From Sipunculus nudus (lineage: Eukaryota > Annelida > Sipuncula > Golfingiida > Sipunculidae), in NCBI GenBank assembly GCA_026874595.1, contig CM049312.1:77291429-77355428 (forward strand): a stretch of 64,000 nt of DNA. Reading direction: 5' to 3'. This document shows, piece by piece, positions 1 to 11,804 of the stretch (position 1 is its first letter; each line of letters opens with the position of its first letter). The translations under genes and the position numbers were made by a program. The notes under the pieces are model-generated. The model saw only the letters and a list, made by a program, of their open reading frames with translations, was not told the DNA's origin and did not search any database.

Positions 1-1150
1 ACTATGTTTTCATACCGGTCCCGCTGCCGCCGCCGCAGCCGCATATAAATCTTGTTGGCATGATAACTCAAAAAATATTTCATGGATCTTTACCAAACTT
101 GGTATATGTATAGATATGGGTCAGAGGATGTGGCCTATTTAAAATGAAGTCATGACCTTCACAAGGAGAGTGTCTTTGACCTTGAATAGGTCCAATTTTG
201 GGGAAAATCACACAAATTCTTAAATATCCAAGAAATCTTGCATGGATTGATCCCAAAATCAAGTTGATGGAAGATCATGGATAGGGTTGTCATGTTCCAG
301 AAACTGGTGGCGCCACCTATTATTCTTTACTTGTTTTCGTGCCGTTTAATACCCCCAAAATTGCCACTTGACAGTACTGTGAGCATTATAAGTAAAAAAC
401 TAATGGACAGATCTCTTTTATATTATGCATATACATAGATATGGGTTATGGGATGATATTTTTTTAAATTGGGGTCATGACCTTTCCTATGAGAGTGGCC
501 TTGACCTTGAATATTGCCATATATGGTGAAAATCACACAAAATCATTAATATCTCAATAAGGGATGCATTGATTGGTCCAAAAATCAACTTGACTGAAGA
601 TCTTGGATAGTAATGTCATGTACCAGAAACAGGTGGCGCCACCTGTTATTCTTTTACTTGTTTTCATGCCGTTTAATACCCCCATCATTGCCACCTAACA
701 GTACTGTGAGCATTATAAGTCAAAAACTATCAGACAGATTTCTTTCATATTATGCATATACATAGGCATGGGTTATAGGATGATGTATATATAAATTGGG
801 GTCATGACCTTTCCTATTAGAGTGGCTTTGACCTTGAATATTGCCATATATGGTGAAAATTACACAAAATCATTAATATCACAATAAGGGATGCATGGAT
901 TGGTCCAAAAATCAACTTGATCAAAGATCTTATATTATTGTCATGTACCGGAAACAGGTGGTGCCACCTGTTATTCTTTTACTTGTTTTTGTGCCGTTAA
1001 ATACCCCATCATTGTCACTTAACAGTACTATGAGCATTATAAGTCAAAAACTAATGGACAGATTTCTTTTATATCATGCATATACATAGACATGGGTTAG
1101 GATATGATGTATATTGAAATTTGGGTCATGACCTTTTCTATGAGAGTGAC
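1..1150. repeat. Tandem repeat, ~325-bp unit, about 3.5 copies
   Basis: Successive copies share the order: calcium-style AT-rich spacer, a 'tcatgtaccagaaacaggtgg' type block, the palindrome GGTGGCGCCACC (near 305, 632 and 957), 'ttattcttttacttgtttt', then 'agtactgtgagcattataag'. Spacing between palindromes is about 325 bases. Copies are diverged by substitutions and short indels. Small open frames inside are by-products. Nothing in it looks coding. Confidence 0.8.
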
Positions 1151-1309
1151 CTTTTATATGAGTGTAGTCTGATATTTATTGTTGCTGAAGATGGGGGGGC
1201 CTATTCTTAAAGGGGGGGGGGGATTAAATGTCTGGGGATACTATGGCACCTGCAGTGCCAAGAAATATCTAGTTATAAAGTCTATATATATATTTAATTT
1301 ATTGTCCCA

Positions 1310-1990
1310 CGCTCCGCGGATGCAGGGGACATTGTTTTGAGTTTGTCTGTCTGTCCTTCTGTCTGTCTGCCTGTCAGTCTCTCTGTCCATCCATCAGGTT
1401 TTGTTTCTGTGCGATAACTTTCCTAATTATTAACCGATTTCATCCAAATTTGGGTCAGTGATTGCTTTCATGCATACCTTGGTTGGGATCAGTTTTGGAG
1501 TGTCTGGCTTCGGTCTGTCTGTCACTTTGTCTGTCTGTCTGTCAGGTTTTCGTTTCCGTGCAATAACTTTCCTAAATATTATCCGATTTCATTCAAATTT
1601 TGGTCAGTGATTGCTCTCATGCTTACCTTGGTTGGGATTAGTTTTGGAGTGTCTGGTTTTTCTCTGTCTGTCTGTCACTTTGTCTGTCCGTCTGTCAGGT
1701 TTTTGTTTTCCTTCTATAACTTTCCTCAATATTATCCGATGTCATTCAAATTTTGGTCAGTGATTGCTCTCATGCTTACCTTGGTTAGGATTTGTTTTGA
1801 AGTGTCTGGCTTATGGCCGTCCGTCTGTCTGTCACCCTGTTTGTCATTCTTTTTGTTTCTGTGGGATAACTTTCCTAAATATTATCTGATTTCATTCAAA
1901 TTTTGGTCAGTGATTGCTCTCATGCATACCCTGGTTGGAATTTGTTTTGGAGTGTCTGGCTTCTGTCTGTCTGTCTGTTACTCTGTCTGT
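1310..1990. repeat. Tandem repeat, ~150-bp unit with Ctgtctgtc runs
   Basis: The block 'cagtgattgctctcatgc...ccttggttgggatt...gttttggagtgtctggctt' followed by CTGTCTGTC microsatellite recurs near 1456, 1602, 1759 and 1906, a period of about 146-157 bases. A 160-codon open frame across it (1607-2089) is made of the repeat and is not a gene. Confidence 0.8.
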
Positions 1991-2049
1991 TGGTCCTTCA
2001 TCAAGCATGAAAAACAACAGGATCCCAAAGTGGGGGACATTAATTTCAC

Positions 2050-2765
2050 GAATTTGCTTATTCTTCTTAAAATGTTTATTATATACTAGATTGATCCAGA
2101 GTGGTCAAATTATGAAATAGTAATTTCTTTGTGAGCTAAACTGTACTCAAGGGGGAGGAAGAACATCATTGTTACATATCCATAAGAAATTATTCTACAA
2201 ACTATTATTAATTAGATACTTAATGTAGTAAATGTAAGGTATGTGTATTAAAAGACAGAACAGGTAAAGCACAGTAAAAGAACCTAATTAACGAGCTTTG
2301 GCACACGATATGCCTGGGGGATCCTTCATGGATTCTTCAGGTACATATTCCTATAATGAGGTTGTAGAAGTAGCTAGCTCAGGAGTGCATGCAGATCTGT
2401 AGGTTTTTAATAAGTCCACCAGATAATCTCATGCTTCCAGTATAAGATACAGTGGCAGTAAGATCAGGTAACCCTCAGATGTGAATAGTTCATGTATCAT
2501 ATATCATACAAATAGTGTGTTATCTTTTCTGTGAAAGTATCATCATTCTTTAGAAATATTATCAGGCACAACTCACCTTGCCACTCTCCTTGGAGTATAT
2601 TTTTCTGCTTGTTAATTATGGCAGGCTCAGTCTAATAACAAGATTTTCTGTCAGCCGGACCATCTGTTCATGCTCTTTGTGCACATTATCTTAAAACCAT
2701 TCAAGAGTTTGCCATGAAAATTTTACCAAAGAATGATACCCATTGCTCTCTATGGAAAGTATATA
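2050..2765. other. Intron-like host DNA, nothing recognised
   Basis: AT-rich sequence with no long open frame, no recognisable exon and no repeat structure that I can see. Confidence 0.6.
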
Positions 2766-2769
2766 AAAT

Positions 2770-5700
2770 CATTTTTAGCGAACCTGTGAGCTCATGCGAT
2801 GGTGCGTCATCATCCATCGTACATCGTGTGCCGTCTGTACATTAACCATAGCTTTCTCAAAATTGCCGGAGCTAGCATCACCAAATTTTTAGCAAATAAT
2901 CTGTCATCTGAAAAACTCTATCAGATTTTGTTTATTTTTTTCTAACTGCATTTTCTTAGATTTTATAGGGAAATAGCTAAAAAAGCTTTAAAAATCTTAT
3001 TCGCCGAAACTGTCCAGCCAAATTGTCCAATATTTCATAGAAATGATGCCTGCAACAAACTCTCTCAAGTTTGTTCAAATGGTTCCAGTTCAGAGATTTT
3101 TGGCTGAGTTACAGGAGGTTGTCATCTGTCCAAAAAAGCATATTAAAATTTCAGTCTCAGAAACAGCTGGAGCTATCATCACCAAATTTTATGCCAATGT
3201 TGGTCACATAGGTCTTATCTGAAATTGAGGTATTGGTGGCGCCATCTGCATCAGCCTTTTTTGTACGGGGGTCATCAGTGCCTGTATCATACTGAGGGCT
3301 ACAGAAAACTTTTTCCCTGAAACCATATGGCCAAAATGTTTTATATCGCAACAGAAATGATCCTAGGGTAGTTCTTTCTGAAGTTTGTTCAAATGGTCTC
3401 TGTTCAGTGACTTTTGACTAAGTTATGGGAAGCTAAATTTTGTCATATGCCATAACAGCCAATTAAAGCTGAGTGGCTACAAAGATCTTCTTCTCAAAAA
3501 CCACTGGGCCAAATTCTTAAATATCACACATTAATTAGCCTCAGATGTTGATAATTCAAGTTTGTTCAAATGGTTTTGGTTTAGTGCTTTTTGGCTGAGT
3601 TATGGGAAGCTGAATTTAGCCAGTTTGCTGTACCTTCGCATTTGAGTTATATACCTGCAAAACGTTTTTTGACTGATGCCACTGAAACCAGTTTGTTAAA
3701 TATTTTACAAGAATAATCCCTACAATAATTCTTATAATAATTGTCATTAATGGTTCCACATGAATGATTTTTGGCTGAATTATGGAGATTGATTGAGTCA
3801 TTTTATCATATATGTTAGCGGTGTGATGCTGTTACATCTAGCCTGGCACCAGTTTATCTGCATCTATTACATCATGCCACTAGACATTTAGATTTCAGGT
3901 TATCTTTGGTTAATATTGACAAGAAATTTTTTTAAAAGCTTTTAAAAAAATTAGATTTATGATTTAAGTTATTCATCATACCAGGCAATGTTACAATCAT
4001 GGATATTCAGCTCTCTATCGCTATATAAAGACAACTGTACATGGATTATAAATTATTGGTATCCCTAATCAACTTAATTTTAAGAATTTGCCATCAATGA
4101 GATATATCTGTATTTTAATTTTGCATTCAGTATGAATTCGTAATAATTTCATATATATTCCTGATTTCTTTTTTATATAAAGTCAGCTGAAAGCATTATG
4201 TATTAGGAAAATTAATTTCAAAGTTATTTCATATAGAGACCAATTGTGTACAGATGGCAGCATTTAGTTTACCATTGGCAGATTGCCAGTGCCTTGATGT
4301 TGGCCATTAGCCAACATGATGTCAGTTCTATAAATAGTTTTGGCACAGTGCCAGGATTGGAAGACGTGCAGTCAGGTATAGGTCAAGAGTTCACTCAGTG
4401 CAGAAGCTGCATTCTGTTTATAGCTATGGCAGACTGCTTACTGCATCAGATTTAGCACCAAAGTTCAGCATGGATCTATTAATAGCTTTGGCAGAATGCC
4501 AACTGTGTCAGATCATGCAGCAGATCAAGAGTTTCACTCAGTGCAGCCAGGTACAGATCAAAAGTTCTCTCAGTCTAGCTAGGTGCAAGTCAAGAGTTCA
4601 CTCAGTGCAGTAGCGTGAGGCAGCAATTTGTCACAGTTCACTCGGAGGCAACTGCCTTACTCACCTAAGCCTCATCAGCCCAGTGCATCAAACTCTAGGG
4701 AAGTTTGATGTATTGGCCTGATATTTTGACCTGTCTGTGCGTCTTTGATTGTATTCTCATTTCCAAGTTGGTGGTGCCACCTTCATTTACTTTTGCAGTG
4801 TATGCACCTGCTTATTTCTACAGAGGAATTTGATACATCAGCCTAAAATTGGGCATGTTTATACATATCGGGTAGCTTTATAGTGTACAAGACTGGTGGC
4901 GCCACCTACAGTATTTTTTGCACAGTGTATGTCCCTGCTTATTTTACAGGAGGGGTTTGACATATCAGTCTGACATTAGGCATATGTATATATCTCTTCA
5001 TTGTAAAGAAGGTCGGGGGTACCAGCTACAATCATTGTATCTGCCAATACAGAGTTTTGGGGATACTATGTTTTCAGTCAGACGCCACCACCACGGTGAC
5101 TGCCACCACTGCATAGGTTTCCAGAGAACTCCTCTGTAACCACTTGGCAGAATTTTTTAAAATTCAGAATTATCATCGGGTCAAATGTAAACTGCTGCGC
5201 CCTCATTTTTGGTTGACCTCTGACCTTTCCTCTCTGCCCAGTGACCATTTTTTGCTCCTGTTTCCACACATAAACCCACATATCTCAGGAACCGTTTGGC
5301 TGATCAGGTAAAAATTTTGCACAAATGTAGCCCTTGGATAGCTTTATAACATAAATTAAAAAAATGGTGGTGCCACCAGCAGCTATTTTTGCACAGCGTC
5401 CATCTGTTCATCTGCCTTGGGATAAAATCACTCATATCTCTGCATTGGTTGGACTTATCCACCTAAAATTTTGCATGTGTATACATCCTGGACAGCTTTC
5501 TTGATTTTATGACAGGTGGCCCCACCTATATTCACATTTAATCTGCAGACATCCAAGCTCATATCTCGGGAACTATTTGACCAGTTGGGCCAAAAGTTTG
5601 CATGTGTATAGATCTCCCATAGCTCTTTTTTATACCCAAAACTGGTGGCGCCACCTGCAACCATTTTTGCACAGCATCCATCTGTTCATCTGCCTTGGGA

Positions 5701-6245
5701 TAAAATCACTCATATCTCTGCATTGGTTGCACTTATCCAACTGAAATTTTGCATGTGTATTCATCCTGGATAGCTTTCTTAATCATACACAAAATTACAC
5801 TCATATACAAGTAGTGGTTTGACTTATCTGTCTAAAATTTTGCATATGTATACAAATTGGACAGCTTTCTGGATTTTGTGTAGGTGGTGCAACCTACATA
5901 CACATTTCGGCTGCAGACATCCAGGCTATTATGCAACACACCTCACTCTTTTTCCCCTTGCCACTCAATCCATGCCTCACTTCACCCGTCCCACTCTGAT
6001 TTTTGCGGATACATGTAGTCACTTGTTGACCACCCGTATTCTAGTTTTTGTGTTGTGTAAACCCATGCCAGAATTTCAGCAGTGATATTTGTTTAATTGT
6101 TTCTTGTTCTAAGTGTTTAGTACTTGCATTGTTCATATACATGTTACACATGTTCTTGAAAAGTAATGGTCCAGCATTGAAGCATTATACCTGGTGAAAT
6201 CTCATTGCACAGGTTTGCATTAGGCCTGTAGGCCTTGTTATTATT
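2770..6245 (+). repeat. Dispersed repeat, copy A (non-autonomous element)
   Basis: It begins with 'gaacctgtgagctcatgcgatggtg' type sequence near 2778 and ends with the hairpin AGGCCTGTAGGCCT near 6221-6236. The second copy at 11805-14435 has the same start, the same internal order and the same end. Inside are ~180-bp subrepeats ('tttggctgagttatgggaagctgaattta') and several GGTGGCGCCACC-type palindromes (3235, 4771, 4894, 5368, 5515, 5643). No protein-coding domain is visible, so it is probably non-autonomous. The class (Helitron-like or other) is not settled. Confidence 0.7.
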
Positions 6246-8485
6246 TTTTTAAATATTTTTTTTTTTTGGGGGGGGGGGGGGGAGGTTCAACTGTACAGTA
6301 AGACTTTCCTTTCATTTTTTGCCTTAATTGGTGACAGTGGTGTGTTTCCTCTAAACTGAATTCTAGCTGGATAATTTTTAATGTATGCAGACATATACCA
6401 AGGTCATTTACTTTTACATATTTTTTAAAGGCTTAATCAGCTTATTTTTATTTCTTTGAACTATTTGTAAAGAATATGGAATTTTGTTTGGGGAAATGTA
6501 TGTATTCTTAGCCAAGGGGGTCAACTAAGGTTAATACCTGTAAATCCTTTGCCAGTAATTAACATTTACCTTTAATTGTTCTTTGAACAGGCATTTTTAA
6601 GAATGGATACAGAAAGTACGGAGTGTTTTAATACTTATGCTCTGTGAACCTATCATGAGCCATGGGCGAGTTCTCCCGTTCAAGCATCTCTTTTATATCT
6701 GCAACAACCACTGTTTGCTTTCTGCTAGAGTGAATAAGGTATATTGCTAGTGAGTTCTCAGTCCCACCTCCAAGTCTACAAAGGACTTCCATCTTGAAAT
6801 TATCTTGTTTATTGCAAGCTTGGTTGATTTGATGCCATCGGAAAGCAGACCAGATCAGACTACAGACTGTCTCGATGTCTGGTTATATCTACAATAAACA
6901 AACCACAATTAGCTACAGAGCGTCCTGCCAACTTGTTTTCACATTATGTTTCCACTTGATGCATTTTATCTCATTTCGCAGGTCTTGCTCTCTATCCTCA
7001 TAAAATCCCTCAGAATTGGTGTATATTTTTTCACATATAACACACACACACATGTCAGATCAAGCTTATCGCTATAGAGACCTACCGGTAGTTCCCTGAG
7101 ACAATTTGCTGGGAGGGACCCATTGCTTCAGACAAGATAAAATCTGATCTAAGAAAGTGAGCCTTCCTCTTGTTCCACCAAAGACCTTGCCCAATCTGTT
7201 AATGTTGATCCCAAGAGACAATCAATCTTGTTGTTACAATACAGATATGTATTGCGTGACTGTATTAGCAATTTTTTTGCCATAGGGGCTGGTGCATCAA
7301 ACTGTCTGCAGATAAAATCCTTCCTGTGGTACAGAAACATAGTTTGAATGAAAGCTTTGATTATTTTTATGTTTGTGAGGTAAAGTATTCGTGATTTCAG
7401 CTTTCTCAGTGATTCGCAACTCACCATACAGTAAACTACACAGCTAGGACACGTTATTTATTGCATTATTTACTTAATATGCTTGAGAAAATCATTACAA
7501 TTTGAGATGAACCTAAAAACATTAAAAAAGTAGAAATTCATTTTGTTTTTGGCAGATAATGTAAAAAATAATATCAGTATGTGATTTACAGAGAACATAA
7601 AAGTTTCTGTCAATATAAATAATATCAAACTTTTGCCTTGTAACAGTTTAGGCATTGATAATATTTATGAAATAAAATGCCAGTGAGGTTATAGTAGAAA
7701 TGAATGTTCACTTTTGTAGTTGGGGCGTCTTATTCACTACATAAGGATTTGATTTTGTGATGATTTCGGAATATTGAATATTTGAAACCTCACAAACATA
7801 TAGCTGACCACAATATTCAAATTAAATGCAAATTACATGCTACATGCAAGTAATGTCGAAATGAAATGCATTATTACAGACACTTTCAGACTCAAATGAA
7901 CTCTTAAATTTTCGAATAATCAAAGACAAAACAGAAAGACTAGACTACTTTACATTTACATGAGAAACACATCTGCTTGCATGGTGTAATCTGAAAATCT
8001 TTGCAGCAGAACTGTCAGTCTGTTTTGTTTCAGCCTGGGGTCAATAAAATACTCATGTAAGAATTGTCATTTCAAATGATAGGCATTAGTACACCCTGAG
8101 GAGACGTCATTTGAAAAATCTTGAAAGATTTCTGATGGATAAGAAATATGATAAATGTGTTGTGTCTAAGAGAAAGCTACGCAATTCGTCTTCATTAAAT
8201 ACTCAGTGAGATTTCACGTGTTCATGTAATGGGGAATTTAATGGATGCTTTCAGGATTTCTTTCTCTCTTCAATTTCTGCAAAGCTGTAAAGTATCTACT
8301 TACTTGGCTGTTCATTTTGGTTTACAAAACAATCTGTATTCGTGAATTTTGGATTTGAAGCAAATTCAAAATTTTTCATGAGGAGTTATGGAGACTCCAT
8401 CGTTAGGTTGAAGACAAATTGACCAATCATCTCTGGGAAATAAGGATAGATGAGGTAAACAGACTACTGTTTATGTTTTATCAAA
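6246..8485. other. Intron-like host DNA with poly-G run
   Basis: AT-rich sequence with a T/G homopolymer near 6249-6284. No coding region, RNA gene or clear repeat seen. Confidence 0.55.
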
Positions 8486-8489
8486 AATA

Positions 8490-8790
8490 CTGTGGGTGGC
8501 ACTGGCTTCTGTGGCTCTGGGATAGAGCAAGTGCAGGATTACGTCCATGAGATGGTGAGTTCGAATTTCAGCTGAAGTGGTAAAATTTTTCAGGGTCAGC
8601 TCCAACCAAGGGTGAGCCTTCTGCAGGCTTAACTGGAAGGCCAAGCCCAATGGGTTGTTTTTCACTCGCAAAAAAGTGCACCTTTCGGAGGTTCCTTGGT
8701 TGTATGACCCAGCGATGGGGATGATTACACACCAAGGGCCTGCAGGTGCAGTAGTCACTTGGCTTGGTTAACACCAGGCTAAACAACGAG
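8490..8790 (+). repeat. tRNA-derived SINE
   Basis: A tRNA-like head has an A-box-like 'tggctctgggatagagc' near 8511 and a B-box-like 'gagttcgaattt' near 8563. A body follows with 'ggtgagccttctgcaggctt' and 'ccaagggcctgcaggtgcag'. A related, opposite-strand copy sits at about 20095-20240 and shares the head 'actggcttctgtgg' and the 'aaggtgagc' body block. The tRNA part is degenerate, so this is not a functional tRNA gene. Confidence 0.65.
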
Positions 8791-10200
8791 AGGAAGCATG
8801 TGACCTGTCATTTAGTTCAAAACTGGAATGGAATTCTGCAGATGTACATATATACTTAGAGTTAAGCTAGCATTAATAAAATGGAGGTAGTTATCTCCAA
8901 CAACAAAAATTATTTAAAACAAAAATACTGTGGCTGGCTTTTTCTTTGCATGGTTTCAATTTTTCAATATTTGGGAACTGTATTGGAAAAGTGGTTAGCA
9001 CAAAACTGTAACCTTGTGAATATGAGACCTGAATCACTACATTTAAAATATACTCAAATGGAGATAAATTCTCACCAAGTCAGTTAAAAATTAATGTGAA
9101 AAATTACCTCTCAATGAACAATCATGTACTCTGGCAGTCAATTAATATGAAACCAGCACCATACTTAGGTGTAAAGAATATATAGAAAACAGTTATTTTG
9201 ATACATTAGAAAATAGACTTTCACATATTTTCTTTCTTTCTTATAAAATGATTAACTGTCTTTTCCCTTTTTGTTCTCATTTATTTCAATTTTAGGCAAC
9301 CCATTGAAGATTAGCCAGTTATAAAAATGATGGATAGTTGGAAGACCAGCTAACAAAATATCATAGCCTTTGCTTTGATAAAAGAGTGTTTGACAAAAAC
9401 TTAACTTTTAAACAGAGAAAATAAAATAAAGAAAGGTGAACATTGAAAAAATAATGTTTTTAGAGAGATAAAAGAGAATAACATTATATTTTAGATGAAA
9501 TAAAACCTGTGCATGTGTATTGAAGCAAATATATGTGAAAAATGGGTTATATAGTTTTCAAATGGGGTACAGTTTATCACTGTGTCTCTAAAAATTTGCA
9601 TGATTATTGTGTTATGTACCAGTATACTAGTTGCTATTCCACTGTTTGTTTTTTTAAGTCTAAGAAATCTCTGTTTTATCTGGAGAAAATCAAGGCACAC
9701 AGACTTAAAGGTTCTCCCAAATACATTTGTCTGTAAGTGACTCTAATGGCAGCTAATGCCTTTGACAGTGAGGAACACTTCATGTGACAATAAACCTTTT
9801 AGCAGAACTTTCAGGAGTCGTGGGAAAAAATATGATAAGTGCACTTAAGTGGCACTAATGCCACCATCCCTTATCTTGTCAGTGCAGACCCCATCACTTA
9901 TATTTTGAAAACTCTGCCTGTCGTTAGTTTTGACTTTTGTAAACTTTCCCTGCATGTCTTGTACCCATTATTGATCTACACAATCTCTGTAAAAGATAAC
10001 TATTGTTTTCTGTCTCTGAAGATAAATTGATGCGTGTAATAAGAGGAATGTCCAACTGGTTTGTTCTCGGAACATGACAACTACTTGTCAAAATATCTTA
10101 TAACAAAATAAAAATGTACAAATAGGCTCTCTTAGAAATAAAGCCGTTTAAATCCTTCAAATCATTAATGATTTTCTTAGAACATGGTAACTTGTATCAT
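8791..10200. other. Intron-like host DNA, nothing recognised
   Basis: AT-rich non-coding sequence. No feature supported. Confidence 0.5.
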
Positions 10201-11450
10201 TTTTAGCTCAGCTGACTATAAGTCATCTGAGCTCTAGTCGTGGTCCATTATCCATTGTCCATCCGTCTGTCATGCCGTCCGTCCGTCTGTCCGGATGTCC
10301 GTCCGTAAGACTGGCACGTTTCAACACCATTGGACCTACAATCTGAAATTCGCCATACAGTTAGATGTCCCCAAAATCTCCTACCATGCCGAAAATTAGG
10401 TCAATAGGACTTCGTTCCTTTGAGATATTAAGGAAAAACCTCAATTTTTTATTACAAATCTATTTTCACACTTCAGGACATTCTAATATCGAAACCACTC
10501 ATCTGGTTTTCTTCATATCTTACCATAAATATTCCTATATATAGTTCCTATGTACATGCCAGAAATTAAGTCAGTATTATTTAATTTAAAAAAGTTATGG
10601 GCCCAAACATAATGGACTTTGAAAAAAAATCAGGAAAGATATTTGGTCACTTAAGACCAAAAGTGTTAAAGGTAGGGAATTTAATTGTATACCAAAAATT
10701 AGATCAAAATCTGTTAATTTTTTTTAAATATTGGCAAAAATATAAAATTGGTACCTTAAATTTTGCCCAAGTTTGACCATGGCACATTTTTTCCCTGTAA
10801 AGTACTGTGGAGTTAATTTTTCACAGCATGTTTTTGTTGGCATTTTGTCTGTTAACACCAAAAATTTGAAACCAGTTGATCAAAGACTGTAGATTTTATC
10901 CAAGTTTTCTACCACCATGTCACATATTGTTTACATCAAGCTAGTGTTATGCAGTTTGCTAGAGCTCAGCTCCCCAGCTTCAGCTCTGAGTTCCTTAAAT
11001 TTGGCATACAGTTAGATGTCTCCAAAATCCCCTACCAAGAAATTGATCACTAGGACTTAATTACTTCGAAATATTAATGAAAAACTTCATTTTTCCATTA
11101 AAAACCCATTGTTACACTGTAAGACTGCCTAATATCAAAACCGCTGATCTGACTTTGATCATACATAATATACATATTTTTCTATACATTCGCTATGCAC
11201 ATGCCAGAAATGATGTCAGTATTGCGTAATTGTTTTAAGTTATGGGCCCAAAAATAATGCACTTTTAAAAAAATCAAGAAATATATTTTCTCCCTTAACA
11301 AGAGGATTGCTGAAGCTAGAGATTTTAAGTCAGGGATGTAACATTATTTAATCAAGATTCAATTGAATACCAAAAATTAGTTCTGAATTTTTCAAATTTT
11401 ATAAGTTATTAGCATAAATAAAAAATCAATAACAATAAACAATATTAATA
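10200..11450 (+). repeat. Dispersed repeat of the 'TTTTTAGCTCAGCTGA' type
   Basis: It starts with 'tttttagctcagctgac...catctgagctc', an imperfect inverted repeat, then a gtccgtccg-rich block. A ~600-bp unit containing 'catacagttagatgtc(c/t)ccaaaatc(t/c)cctacc' occurs twice (near 10350 and 11005). A related head occurs at 62750 inside an MTO1 intron. Confidence 0.6.
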
Positions 11451-11804
11451 ATTGTGTATTGGTTTTTTATAACAAATTAAATAGAAATTAATAGAAAAGG
11501 ATTTGTTAGTTGATGAGTAACAGAAAATTAACTTGCAGTTACTGATGGTGTAAGAATTTTGTATGGATGGATAGAGTGTCGATGTCAGTCTTATTCCAAA
11601 TAACACCATGCAGTCACCTATGGTATTTTTCAGTTAAATTTTAATGATAAAAAAAATAAATTATATTATTCATTACTAATCATTAGGGATCATATGAAGG
11701 AAATTAATGATAGACAAAGATGCAGTTGATAATATTAATCTAGATTCCTACTGTGTCTAGTATAGATTGATGTGAAAGTAGTCCAAAGTGAATATATTAC
11801 ATTT

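Noticed and set aside
1607-2120. 160-codon open frame with Cys/Ser-rich repeats
   Set aside because: It is a translation of the CTGTCTGTC tandem repeat, without start context or domain.
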